Positions 8,836 through 17,044 of a DNA stretch of 64,000 nt are shown one piece after another; the stretch's first letter is position 1; each line of letters starts with the position of its first letter. Location: assembly GCF_042654585.1 (NCBI RefSeq), contig NZ_JBHSGR010000010.1:62001-126000 (forward strand), in the 5' to 3' direction. Source of the DNA: Geodermatophilus arenarius (GTDB lineage Bacteria > Actinomycetota > Actinomycetes > Mycobacteriales > Geodermatophilaceae). Below the pieces are notes generated by a model, which saw only the letters and a program-made list of their open reading frames with translations, ran no database searches and was not told the origin of the DNA. A program made the position numbers and the translations under genes.

Positions 8836-9944
8836 CGGGTCTCCTCGTCGACGGAGGTCGGAACGGGCAGGACGGCGGCGTCGGTGCCGGCGAACGCGGG
8901 GTCGGCGTGCCGGGCGGTGCCCGGCCGGACGGCGGGCATCGGCGCGGTCGCCGGCGCGGGGGGCGGCGGCGGGGGGCCCATCGGCCGGACGTCGATCGGT
9001 TCCAGGCCGACGCCGCGCTCGGCGAGCTCGCGCGCGGCCTCGACGTAGCTGGTGGAGCCGCGCGAGCCCGGGTCGTAGGTGAGCACGGACTGCCCGTACC
9101 CCGGCGCCTCGGACACCCGGACGTTGCGCGGGATGACCGTCGCCAGCACCAGGTCCCCGAAGTGGCTGCGGACCTCCTCGGCGACCTGGTCGGCGAGCTT
9201 GGTGCGGCCGTCGTACATCGTCAGCAGGATGGTGCGGACGGCGATCCCCGGGTTGAGGTGCGCGCGCACCAGCTCGATGTTGTTGAGCAGCTGGCCCAGG
9301 CCCTCCAGCGCGTAGTACTCGCACTGGATCGGGATGAGCACCTCGTCGCCGGCCACCAGCGCGTTGAGCGTCAGCAGGCCCAGCGACGGCGGGCAGTCGA
9401 TGAGGACGTAGTGCGGGCGCTGGTCCTCGGGCAGGCCGTGGATGTAGCCCTCGATCGCCCGGCGCAGGCGGTACTCGCGGGCGACGACGGAGACCAGCTC
9501 GATCTCCGCGCCGGCCAGGTCGATCGTCGCCGGGACGCAGCGCAGGTTCGGGCTGGCCGTCGTCGGGTGGACGACGTCGGCCAGCGAGCTGTCCCCGACG
9601 AGGGCGTCGTAGATCGACGGCGTCCCCACCGTGTGCTCCACACCGAGGGCGGTGCTGGTGTTGCCCTGCGGGTCGAGGTCGATGACCAGCGCCCGCAGGC
9701 CGTAGAGCGCCAGCGCCACGCCCAGGTTGACCGTGGAGGTGGTCTTCCCGACGCCGCCCTTCTGGTTGGCGACGGTGATGACCCGGATGCGCCCGGGTGC
9801 GGGGAACGGCTCCTGGTCGGCGGCGTGCAGCACCCGGGTGGCCCGCAGCGCCTCCATCGCGATGGGACTGTCGAAGTCCCCGCCGGAGTGGGCCGCCGAG
9901 TCGGCCGCGAGGCTGCTGCGCAGCCGCTGGCCCGGGTCGGTCAT
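8832..9944 (-). CDS. parA: Chromosome partitioning ATPase ParA
   Basis: 370 residues. The deviant Walker A motif KGGVGKTT (about residue 62) and the switch/Walker B region YVLIDCPPSLGLLT identify the ParA/Soj family. It forms DNA-bound dimers that move ParB-parS complexes. A roughly 50-residue N-terminal extension precedes the ATPase core, as usual in actinobacteria, and a Pro-rich tail follows. GGGAGGA lies 6-7 nt before the ATG. Two parS sites sit in its leader, 21-71 bp upstream, suggesting ParB binding over the parAB promoter. Confidence 0.96.
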   Translation of the reverse strand: MTDPGQRLRSSLAADSAAHSGGDFDSPIAMEALRATRVLHAADQEPFPAPGRIRVITVANQKGGVGKTTSTVNLGVALALYGLRALVIDLDPQGNTSTALGVEHTVGTPSIYDALVGDSSLADVVHPTTASPNLRCVPATIDLAGAEIELVSVVAREYRLRRAIEGYIHGLPEDQRPHYVLIDCPPSLGLLTLNALVAGDEVLIPIQCEYYALEGLGQLLNNIELVRAHLNPGIAVRTILLTMYDGRTKLADQVAEEVRSHFGDLVLATVIPRNVRVSEAPGYGQSVLTYDPGSRGSTSYVEAARELAERGVGLEPIDVRPMGPPPPPPAPATAPMPAVRPGTARHADPAFAGTDAAVLPVPTSVDEETR

Positions 9945-9965
9945 CGCGGGTCCTCCCTGCCGACC

Positions 9966-9981
9966 CGTTTCACGTGGAACG
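9966..9981. promoter_or_regulatory. parS site 1
   Basis: CGTTTCACGTGGAACG differs from the 16-bp bacterial parS consensus TGTTTCACGTGAAACA only at outer or flank positions. It lies upstream of parA. Confidence 0.85.
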
Positions 9982-9998
9982 GGACGGGTACCTGGTCG

Positions 9999-10014
9999 CG
10001 TTCCACGTGGAACG
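9999..10014. promoter_or_regulatory. parS site 2
   Basis: CGTTCCACGTGGAACG is a perfect 16-bp palindrome (18 bp with flanking G/C) of the actinobacterial parS type. Its centre is 33 bp from site 1, about three helical turns. Confidence 0.85.
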
Positions 10015-10035
10015 CCGTCGTCGTCCCGCGGGGCC

Positions 10036-10692
10036 TCACCGTCGGCCCCGCGTCATCACCACCACGGTAGTGGCAGCGTCCCCCAGCCCGGCGCCGACAG
10101 CCCGGACGTGGACGTCGCGCATGCCCGCGGCCTCCAGCTCGGGGACCAGCGCGGGCAGCTCCTCCACCGCGCGGGCGCCGACGAGGGCCACCAGCTGGGC
10201 GCCGGGCCGCAGCAGGCCGCGGCTCCAGCCGACCAGCCGGGGCAGCGCGGCGACCGCCCGGGCGGTGACGACGTCGACCGGGCCGACGGCGGTCACCACC
10301 GAGCGCTCCTCGGCGCGGCCGCGGACCACGCGCCACGGGGCGCCGAGCTCGGCGACGACCTCCTCGAGGAACTCGACCCGGCGGGCCATGGGCTCCACCA
10401 GGGTCATCCGCAGGTCCGGCCGGGCCAGAGCGAGCGGGATCCCCGGGAGGCCGGCGCCGCTGCCGACGTCGACCACCCGGGCCCCCTCGGGCACGGCCTC
10501 CGCGACGGCGGCGCTGTTGAGCACGTGCCGCTCCCACAGCCGCGGGACCTCCCGCGGGCCGATCAGCCCGCGGGTGACGCCGTCGGAGGCGAGCCGGGCG
10601 ACGTAGCGCTCGGCGCCGGGCAGCCCCGCCCCGAAGACGGAGGCGGCCACCTCCGGGGCGGGTGGGGCGGACGGGACGGGAGTGTCGCTCAC
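10036..10692 (-). CDS. rsmG: 16S rRNA (guanine-527-N7)-methyltransferase RsmG
   Basis: 218 residues. SAM-binding core DVGSGAGLPGIPLAL with the characteristic upstream LWERHVLNS; the later VTARAVAALPRL region is typical of RsmG/GidB. It methylates G527 of 16S rRNA; loss is classically linked to low-level streptomycin resistance in actinobacteria. GTG start at 10692 overlaps the khpB stop (GTGA), showing translational coupling within the parB-to-rpmH block. Confidence 0.95.
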   Translation of the reverse strand: MSDTPVPSAPPAPEVAASVFGAGLPGAERYVARLASDGVTRGLIGPREVPRLWERHVLNSAAVAEAVPEGARVVDVGSGAGLPGIPLALARPDLRMTLVEPMARRVEFLEEVVAELGAPWRVVRGRAEERSVVTAVGPVDVVTARAVAALPRLVGWSRGLLRPGAQLVALVGARAVEELPALVPELEAAGMRDVHVRAVGAGLGDAATTVVVMTRGRR

Positions 10693-11291
10693 CGCTCCGG
10701 CAGGACCACGACGCGGCGGTTGGGCTCCTCGCCCTCGGACTCGCTGCGCACCCCGGGGACGCCGGCGACGACGTCGTGGACGACCTTGCGCTCGAAGGGG
10801 TTCATCGGCGCGAGCCGCTCGGGCTGCCCGGTGCCGGCGACCCGGCGGGCGGCCTCGGCGGCCATGGAGGTGAGGTCCGCGCGCCGCCGGGCCCGGTAGC
10901 CGCCGATGTCGAGCATCAGCCGGCTGCGGACGCCGGTGGCCTGGGCGACGGCCAGCCGGGTGAGCTCCTGCAGCGCCTCCAGGACGGAGCCGTCGGAGCC
11001 GACCAGGTCGTCGAGGTCGCCGCCGACGATGGCGACCGAGGCGCGGTCGCCCTCGACGTCGAGGTCGATGTCCCCGTCCACGTCGAGGATGTCGAGCAGG
11101 CGCTCGAGGTAGTCGCCGGCGACGTCGCCCTCGCGGACGAGCAGGTCGGTGCCGGTGGCGGCGGCGCGGCCGTTCCCCGAGGGGGCGGGCGCGACCTCGT
11201 CGGTGGGCTCGAGGACGGCGTCGGTGCTGTCGTCGTCGGCGTCGGGGAGGTCGGGGGTCTCGGCCGGTGCGGTGTGGTTCGGGACGCTCAC
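10689..11291 (-). CDS. khpB: KhpB/Jag RNA-binding protein (KH + R3H)
   Basis: 200 residues. An acidic low-complexity N terminus (about 1-50) is followed by a KH-type domain (about 60-140, YLERLLDILDVDGDIDLDV) and an R3H domain (about 140-200) with LAPMNPFERKVVHDVV. KhpB/Jag/EloR binds RNA and affects cell-shape genes in Gram-positives; it lies next to yidC as in most Gram-positive genomes. The long upstream reading frame is a shadow of yidC; GTG at 11291 is preceded by GGAGG and gives the expected length. Confidence 0.9.
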   Translation of the reverse strand: MSVPNHTAPAETPDLPDADDDSTDAVLEPTDEVAPAPSGNGRAAATGTDLLVREGDVAGDYLERLLDILDVDGDIDLDVEGDRASVAIVGGDLDDLVGSDGSVLEALQELTRLAVAQATGVRSRLMLDIGGYRARRRADLTSMAAEAARRVAGTGQPERLAPMNPFERKVVHDVVAGVPGVRSESEGEEPNRRVVVLPER

Positions 11292-11425
11292 GGAGGTACC
11301 TCCAGTCGGTGCGGGCGGCCGGGGCGGGCCCGGAGGTCGGAGGCCGGAGGGCGCGTGGTCGCTGCTCCTCCCGGCGGGTCCGCGGCGAGCGGCGTCGGGG
11401 GACGCCGTTCGCCGCGGACCGGGGT

Positions 11426-12625
11426 CTAGCGGCGCTTGCGCTTGCCGCCGGTGCCGGCGGGCCGGCCGTGCGGGCCGCGGTTCGCGGGCCGGGGGGCGCG
11501 GGTCCCGCCGCCGGAGCGGCCCCCGGAGGCGGTCCCGCCCGCGGCGGTCGCCCCGCCGCCCGTGCCGCCGCCCCCGGCTCCGTTCGCGCTGCCGGTGCCG
11601 TTCGCGCCGGTGCCGTTCGCGCCGGTGCCGTTCGCGCCGGTGCCGGTGCCGGTGCCGGTGGCGCCGTTCCCGCCGGCCGGGGTGCCGTCCGCCGGGGCCC
11701 CGTCGGCGCCGCCCTTGGTCAGCTCGACGCCGGCGGCCGCCGGCCGGCCGCTCTTGCCGCGCACCGGCTTGGCGCCGGGCCGGGGGGCGAGCGTCTTGGG
11801 GTCGATCGCGGGCTTCTCGGCCGCGGCCTTCGCCTTGGCGGCGGGGCTGCCGGGCGGGGGCATCTTGCGCAGGATGAAGAACTGCTGGCCCAGCGTCCAC
11901 AGGTTGTTCGTCATCCAGTACAGGAGGACGCCGATGGGGAAGAAGAAGCCGGTGACGAAGAGGCTGACCGGCATGCCGTAGAGCAGCAGCTTCTGCACCA
12001 TCGCGGCCTGGCCCTCGACCGGCCCCGAGCGCTTCATGATCTGCTTCTGCGTGACGAAGGTCGTCACGCACATGACCACCATGAGGATCAGCGCGACCGT
12101 GCGGATGCCGCCCTGGCTGACGCCGGGCAGCGCCAGGATGTCGGTGGCCTTCTGACCCGACATGGTGAACGACGAGGAGATCGGCGCCCCGAACAGCTCC
12201 GCCTTGGCGGCCTGGTCGGTGAGCTGGTCGTCCCAGCTGTAGAGACCGGGGGCGCCCGGCCGCAGCCGGCGCAGCACGTGGAACAGCGCGAGGAAGACCG
12301 GGATCTGCGGGAGGATCGGCAGGCAGCCGGCCAGCGGGTTGACCCCGCGCTCCTTCTGCAGCGCCATCATCGCCTGGCTGAAGCCCTGGCGGTCCGCGCC
12401 GTACTGCTTGCGCAGCTTCTGGATCTCCGGCTGGATCTCCTGCATCGCCCGCTGGCTCTTGATCTGCTTGACGAACAGCGGGAACAGCAGCAGCCGGACG
12501 GTGACGACGAGGAACACGATCGACAGCGCCCAGGTGATGCCACCGGCCGGGTCGAGGAACGTCGAGAACACCGAGTGCCACGTCTTCATGACGAAGGCGA
12601 TGGCGGTGTAGAGCCAGTCAAGCAA
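11426..12625 (-). CDS. yidC: Membrane protein insertase YidC
   Basis: 399 residues. It inserts and folds proteins in the cytoplasmic membrane with or without Sec. The N terminus LDWLYTAIAFVMKTWHSVF, the conserved Arg in VTVRLLLFPLFVKQ, the NPLAGCLPILPQIPVFLALFHVL region and YWMTNNLWTLGQQ are typical. The C-terminal 100 residues are basic and Gly/Ala/Thr-rich, including three ANGTG pentamers coded by a 15-bp tandem repeat. Start: TTG at 12625 has AGGAGG 9 nt upstream and begins just before the first helix; an upstream GTG (12691) would add an Arg/Pro-rich extension inside yidD. The TTG overlaps the yidD end by 8 bp. Confidence 0.93.
   Translation of the reverse strand: MLDWLYTAIAFVMKTWHSVFSTFLDPAGGITWALSIVFLVVTVRLLLFPLFVKQIKSQRAMQEIQPEIQKLRKQYGADRQGFSQAMMALQKERGVNPLAGCLPILPQIPVFLALFHVLRRLRPGAPGLYSWDDQLTDQAAKAELFGAPISSSFTMSGQKATDILALPGVSQGGIRTVALILMVVMCVTTFVTQKQIMKRSGPVEGQAAMVQKLLLYGMPVSLFVTGFFFPIGVLLYWMTNNLWTLGQQFFILRKMPPPGSPAAKAKAAAEKPAIDPKTLAPRPGAKPVRGKSGRPAAAGVELTKGGADGAPADGTPAGGNGATGTGTGTGANGTGANGTGANGTGSANGAGGGGTGGGATAAGGTASGGRSGGGTRAPRPANRGPHGRPAGTGGKRKRR
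11598..11660. repeat. Tandem repeats in the yidC 3' end
   Basis: Three exact copies of the 15-mer CCGTTCGCGCCGGTG (11598-11642) are followed by three copies of CCGGTG. They encode ANGTG units in YidC's cytoplasmic tail and are a likely site of length variation. Confidence 0.85.
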
Positions 12626-13034
12626 CGGAGGACTCCTCCTGCGGGGCCCGGCGGGACGCCGGCGGGGTCTCGGGGGCGGGGCGACGGGCACCGTCGGCGG
12701 CGGGCACGCCGTCGGCGGGGGCCGCGGGTGCCGCTGTCATCGACGTGCGGCCGTCGCCACCGGTTCCGGGGCGTCCCCGGCCCGCGCGCGGCGCGGGGAC
12801 CGGGTCGTAGCCGCCGGGGTGCCAGGGCGCGCACTTGAGCAGCCGCCGCAGCGCCAGCCACGACCCGCGGGCGGCGCCGTGGACGGCGACCGCCTCGGCG
12901 GCGTAGGCGCTGCAGGTGGGGGCGAAGCGGCAGCGCGGCGGCAGCGCGGGGCTGACGGCGCGGGAGTAGAAGCCGACGGCGGCCAGCAGCGCGCGGGCCA
13001 CCGGTCCGGGACGCCGGGCCGCGGGGGCGCTCAC
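12618..13034 (-). CDS. yidD: Membrane protein insertion efficiency factor YidD
   Basis: 138 residues. The conserved core ALLAAVGFYSRAVSPALPPRCRFAPTCSAYAAEAV and LKCAPWHPGGYDPVP define YidD. The last 60 residues are an Ala/Pro/Arg-rich extension not found in short YidD proteins, and they run into the yidC ribosome binding site. The gene sits in the classical rpmH-rnpA-yidD-yidC order. GTG at 13034 overlaps the rnpA stop by 4 bp. Confidence 0.93.
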   Translation of the reverse strand: MSAPAARRPGPVARALLAAVGFYSRAVSPALPPRCRFAPTCSAYAAEAVAVHGAARGSWLALRRLLKCAPWHPGGYDPVPAPRAGRGRPGTGGDGRTSMTAAPAAPADGVPAADGARRPAPETPPASRRAPQEESSVA

Positions 13035-13450
13035 GAGGACCGCGTCCGCTCGGCCGACGGCCGGGACCGCTCCGCGAGCACCCGGTCCAGGCCGGCGGCC
13101 AGGTCGCGGCGCAACTGCGCGGAGGTCGCCGTCGCGGCGTCGGGGCGGGCCCGGACGACGAGGTCGGCGCCGGCGGGCAGCCGGCCGAGCTCCTCGCGCA
13201 CGGCGGCGCGCAGCTGCCGGGTCACGCGGTGCCGGACCACGGAGTTGCCGACCGCCTTGCCGACCACGAACCCGGCACGGGGCCCGGCGGGCGTCCCGTC
13301 CCCGGGCACGTCGAGACCCCCGGCCGTGCGGGCCGGGGGTCGGACGGGGAGGTAGTGGAGCACCATGGTCGGCCGACCGGCACGCCGGCCCGACCGGACG
13401 ACCGCGGTGAACTCCGGACGCCGGCGCAGGCGGGCCTGCGCGGGCAGCAC
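13031..13450 (-). CDS. rnpA: Ribonuclease P protein component
   Basis: 139 residues. N-terminal LPAQARLRRRPEFTAVVRSGRRAGR and the RNR-type segment VGKAVGNSVVRHRVTRQLR are the RnpA signature; it supports the RNase P RNA in tRNA 5' maturation. The middle has a Pro-rich insertion. GTG start at 13450 lies 1 bp after the rpmH stop. Confidence 0.95.
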   Translation of the reverse strand: MLPAQARLRRRPEFTAVVRSGRRAGRPTMVLHYLPVRPPARTAGGLDVPGDGTPAGPRAGFVVGKAVGNSVVRHRVTRQLRAAVREELGRLPAGADLVVRARPDAATATSAQLRRDLAAGLDRVLAERSRPSAERTRSS

Positions 13451-13451
13451 C

Positions 13452-13589
13452 TCAGGCGGAGAGCTTCTCGCGACCCTTGCGGCGGCGGCCGGCGAGGATC
13501 GCGCGGCCTGCGCGGGTGCGCATCCGCAGCCGGAAGCCGTGGGTCTTGGACCGGCGGCGGTTGTTCGGCTGGAAGGTGCGCTTGCTCAC
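13452..13589 (-). CDS. rpmH: 50S ribosomal protein L34
   Basis: 45 residues, basic throughout: begins MSKRTFQPNNRRRSKTHGFR and ends GREKLSA, a textbook bL34. GTG at 13589 has a purine-rich GAGTACCCC context upstream. It is the first gene of the minus-strand block leading away from oriC. Confidence 0.97.
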   Translation of the reverse strand: MSKRTFQPNNRRRSKTHGFRLRMRTRAGRAILAGRRRKGREKLSA

Positions 13590-13797
13590 GGGGTACTCCT
13601 ACGGCAGGACATCGGTGGTGCGGCCGGCCGGTGGGCAGGCACGCGGCGGGGCTCCGGGAGAGGCGGCGGGGCCACTCCGCGGGACCCCGCGAGGCTGGCG
13701 CTGTGGGCCCCGGCACCGGCGGCCCGGGACACGGACGGCGCCGGGATCCGGCGGACGACCGCGTCCGCGCACCGCTACCGGTCCACAGACTCCGACC

Positions 13798-13803
13798 AGC
13801 ATA
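13798..13803 (-). promoter_or_regulatory. Putative rpmH promoter -10
   Basis: On the minus strand TATGCT lies about 210 bp upstream of rpmH, giving a long leader. No convincing -35 was found. A DnaA-box-like GGTCCACAG (13780-13788) lies just downstream of the predicted start. Confidence 0.4.
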
Positions 13804-13984
13804 ACCGAGGACGGCGGCGCCCGAGGACGCCGTTCCCGCGGTCCCGGTCACGCGACCGGCTCGCCGACGGCGACCCGCCAGGCTGCACCGTCCGGGCGGA
13901 CGGTCGGTGTCGGCACGCCGACCGGCCGGGGACGACACGCCGAACGACACGCGCACCGGCCGTCCCAGGCGTCCCCGGACGTCG

Positions 13985-14014
13985 TTGCCGGGCTGTGGAC
14001 GGGGCTGTTAGCGT
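13985..14014 (+). promoter_or_regulatory. Putative dnaA promoter with a DnaA-box-like spacer
   Basis: TTGCCG (13985-13990), an 18-nt spacer, and TAGCGT (14009-14014). The spacer contains the minus-strand 9-mer CCGTCCACA, a one- to two-mismatch DnaA box, which would allow autorepression. The predicted leader is about 300 nt. Confidence 0.45.
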
Positions 14015-14317
14015 CGCCGTCGCTCCGGTCCGGGCAGACCGCCCGGTACGGGGGCCGACCACCCGGTCGACCTGACCGCAGTCCGTCTCGAGCCGTATCA
14101 CGACCTCCCTCCCGACCAGCGACGACCCCGCTGCGACCTGACATCTACAGGTCGACACGGCACCATGTCGCCGGTCGTGCACAGCCTGTGGACACTCGTG
14201 TGGAACCCGGGTGTCCAGGATGTCCACTTCCCGGGCAGCCGCGGCACCGGGGACGCCGGCTCCCGAGGACGCCGGAGGTCGGACAGCGGGGACGAACTGC
14301 AAGGGGAGGACACGGTC

Positions 14318-16180
14318 ATGGCCGATGCCGCGGTGGACCTGGCGGAGGTCTGGGACTCGGTCCGCGAGCGGCTGGCGACCAGCCTCACCCGGCAGCAGAA
14401 CGCGATGCTCAACCTGACCCGGCCGGTGGGCCTGGTCGGTGGCACCGCCGTGCTCGCCGCGCCCAACGAGTTCACCCAGACCGTGCTCGAGTCGCGGATG
14501 CGCCGGGTGCTTGCCGAGGCGCTGTCCGAGCAGCTCGGCCGGGACATCGGCGTCGCCATCCAGCTCGAGGACGCCCCCGCCTCGGCGCCCGCGCCCGAGG
14601 AGCAGCCGACCCGCCGGCCGTGGACGCCGGTGGACGCCGCCCCCAGCGACGAGGACCGCGAGCGGGCCGACGACGGCCGCAGCGCCTTCGGGGTGCGCAG
14701 CGACGCGCGTCCGCTCGACCGTGCCGGCTTCGAGCCCGCGCCGTTCGAGCCGGGCCCCTACGAGTCCTCGCCGTACGAGCCGGCGTCCTACGAGTCGGCC
14801 CCGTACGAGGCCGGCCCCTTCGAGCCCTACGACGCCGGCCGGGCCGACGCCGCCCGCCGGGACGCCGCGCGCCGGGAGGCGTCGTCCCCCGCCGACGCGC
14901 CGGCACCCGCCGGTGACGGCGTGGGGGAGTGGGGCGGCACCGACTGGAGCCCCGCGAGCCGCGGGCGCACCGGCCGCCGCCGCGGCCCGCGGGTCGGGGA
15001 GGGCGCCGAGGTGCTGCCCTTCGACCTCGGTGACGCCGCCCCCGACGGCGCCGACGAGCCCGCGCCGCAGCGCGGCGGGTCCCCCGGCCGCGCGTCCGGC
15101 ACCGCGGTGCCGCTGTTCGGTGACCGCCGTCCACCGGCCGGCCTGGACCCGGGGCTGAACCCCAAGTACGTCTTCGACAGTTTCGTCATCGGCAACAGCA
15201 ACCGGTTCGCCCACGCCGCGGCGGTCGCCGTCGCCGAGGCCCCGGCGCGGGCCTACAACCCGCTGTTCGTCTACGGCGACTCCGGGCTGGGCAAGACGCA
15301 CCTGCTGCACGCGATCGGGCACTACGCGGCGCGGATGTTCCCCAACGTGCGGGTGCGCTACGTCAGCACCGAGGAGTTCACCAACGAGTTCATCAACCTG
15401 GTGCACTCCGGCCGGGCCGAGGACTTCCGCCGCCGCTACCGGGACATCGACTTCCTGCTCATCGACGACATCCAGTTCCTGGAGCGCGCCGAGCGGACGC
15501 AGGAGGAGTTCTTCCACACCTTCAACACGCTGCACAACGCGAGCAAGCAGATCGTCATCACCTCCGACCGGGCGCCGAAGAAGCTGACGACGCTCGAGGA
15601 CCGGCTGCGCACGCGGTTCGAGTGGGGGCTGATCACCGACGTCCAGGCGCCGGACCTGGAGACCCGTATCGCGATCCTGCGCAAGAAGGCCTACGGCGAG
15701 CGGCTGCAGGTGCCCGACCCGGTGCTGGAGTTCATCGCCAGCAAGGTGCAGACCAACATCCGCGAGCTCGAGGGCGCGCTGATCCGGGTCACCGCCTTCG
15801 CCAGCCTCAACAAGCAGCAGGTCGACCTGCCGCTGGCCGAGCTGGTGCTCAAGGACCTCATCAGCGACGAGCAGGGCCCGCAGATCACCGCGGCGATCAT
15901 CATGGCCGCGACCGCGGAGTACTTCTCCGTGACGATGGAGGAGCTGCAGGGCTCCAACCGCAGCCGCACGCTGGTCAACGCCCGCCAGATCGCCATGTAC
16001 CTGTGCCGGGAGCTCACCGAGCTGTCCCTGCCGCGGATCGGGGCCTCCTTCGGCGGCAAGGACCACACCACGGTCATGCACGCGGTCAAGAAGATCACCA
16101 ACCTGATGAGCGAGCGCCGGGCGACCTACACCCAGGTCACCGAGCTGACCGCGCGCATCAAGAGCCGCGCCCGCCAGTAG
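14318..16180 (+). CDS. dnaA: Chromosomal replication initiator protein DnaA
   Basis: 620 residues, long for the family because of domain II. Domain I about 1-90 (VDLAEVWDSVRERL...); domain II about 90-285 is an unusually long disordered acidic/Pro linker with repeated Y/F-E-x-x-P units near 137-172; domain III AAA+ has Walker A GDSGLGKTH (about 320) and Walker B LLIDDIQF (about 378); domain IV carries the DnaA signature SLPRIGASFGGKDHTTVMHA (about 570-590). ATG at 14318 was chosen for the GGGGAGGA 7-8 nt upstream. It binds DnaA boxes in the adjacent oriC. Confidence 0.97.
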   Translation: MADAAVDLAEVWDSVRERLATSLTRQQNAMLNLTRPVGLVGGTAVLAAPNEFTQTVLESRMRRVLAEALSEQLGRDIGVAIQLEDAPASAPAPEEQPTRRPWTPVDAAPSDEDRERADDGRSAFGVRSDARPLDRAGFEPAPFEPGPYESSPYEPASYESAPYEAGPFEPYDAGRADAARRDAARREASSPADAPAPAGDGVGEWGGTDWSPASRGRTGRRRGPRVGEGAEVLPFDLGDAAPDGADEPAPQRGGSPGRASGTAVPLFGDRRPPAGLDPGLNPKYVFDSFVIGNSNRFAHAAAVAVAEAPARAYNPLFVYGDSGLGKTHLLHAIGHYAARMFPNVRVRYVSTEEFTNEFINLVHSGRAEDFRRRYRDIDFLLIDDIQFLERAERTQEEFFHTFNTLHNASKQIVITSDRAPKKLTTLEDRLRTRFEWGLITDVQAPDLETRIAILRKKAYGERLQVPDPVLEFIASKVQTNIRELEGALIRVTAFASLNKQQVDLPLAELVLKDLISDEQGPQITAAIIMAATAEYFSVTMEELQGSNRSRTLVNARQIAMYLCRELTELSLPRIGASFGGKDHTTVMHAVKKITNLMSERRATYTQVTELTARIKSRARQ

Positions 16181-17044
16181 CCCCGGCGGCCCCTCGGAGG
16201 GCCCTCGGTCGGCCGTCGTCGGCCGTCACCGGCCCGCCGCGGTGGAGACACCGGGCCGGCTGTCCACAGCCGGTGGGCGGTGGCGGGGACCGGTCGTCGC
16301 CCGTCGTCCCGCGGTTGCCGGGCGGTCACCGGCTCCCGCCGTGTCGACATGCCGCCGAGTTGTCCCCAGGGATGTGCACACCCTGGGGAGATCGTCATCC
16401 CGGTGTGACCGGACCGCTCCGGGGAGCCGCGGCACCGGGTGTCGTCCCCAGGTGCTTCCCCAGTGTGTGCATCCAGCGACGTTCCGCCGTGGTGACCTGC
16501 GCTTTCGTGCCCCCGGAGGGCCGCCGTCCCCACCCGCGCCCGTCGTCGGCCGGCGCGGTCGCCGGGGGCCTGGGCACGGACTGGGGACAGACCGGGGGTG
16601 CAGCGGGGACGGGGCGTGGAGAGACGGCGACGCCTGTGCACCGCCGTCGAGATGTCCACGTGTCGACAACAACGGCACGTGACTTCCCCACAGCGAACCA
16701 ACATGTCGACTCGGGCGCTGACCTGCGGGAAGGGGCCCGATCCCCAGCTTCCACACCGGTGATGACGGAGATGAGGGAGATAGATCCAGGTTTTCTCGAA
16801 CCCCAGTAGGGGTGGGGACGCTGCGGCCCGGAGAGGCCCCGGGGCCGCAGCGGGACGGCAGCCGAGAGCAGGAGGAAGCAGGAGCGGCCACCTGATCGGG
16901 TCCCGGGTTCCCCCATCCACACCCCGACGGGCACGATGAACGACGCAACAGACACGGAGCCCCGTTCCCGGTCCGCACGGACGCCGGGGCACCGGGGTGC
17001 GCAGACGACAGCAGTGGGCCGTGCAGAGCTGGGGTGGGTCGGTC
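16181..17044. other. oriC: Origin of replication oriC (dnaA-dnaN spacer)
   Basis: An 864-bp non-coding spacer in the standard oriC position. DnaA-box-like 9-mers: CTGTCCACA 16260-16268; TTGTCCCCA 16360-16368; TCGTCCCCA 16442-16450; CCGTCCCCA 16524-16532; CTGTCCCCA on minus 16582-16590; ATGTCCACG 16652-16660; TTGTCGACA on minus 16661-16669; TTCCCCACA 16684-16692; GCTTCCACA 16747-16755. The segment about 16759-16803 (GATAGATCCAGGTTTTCTCG) is the least GC-rich part and the best unwinding-element candidate. Box spacing is irregular and most boxes deviate from consensus, as common in high-GC actinobacteria. Confidence 0.88.

Larger units (their letters stand above)
13590..14317. other. rpmH-dnaA intergenic region with scattered DnaA-box-like motifs
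   Basis: A 728-bp gap holding two divergent promoters. DnaA-box-like 9-mers (compare TTGTCCACA): CCGTCCACA on minus at 13994-14002, GTGTCCACA on minus at 14187-14195, ATGTCCACT at 14220-14228. A frame-consistent extension of dnaA to 14165 exists but lacks conservation and a ribosome binding site, so this part is taken as leader. Confidence 0.6.

Noticed and set aside
14165..14317. Upstream extension of dnaA in frame
   Set aside because: No ribosome binding site, covers DnaA-box-like motifs, and the conserved N terminus begins at 14318 behind GGGGAGGA.
16188..16203. Hairpin GGCCC/GGGCC directly after dnaA as a terminator
   Set aside because: Only a 5-bp stem; too weak in this GC-rich background.
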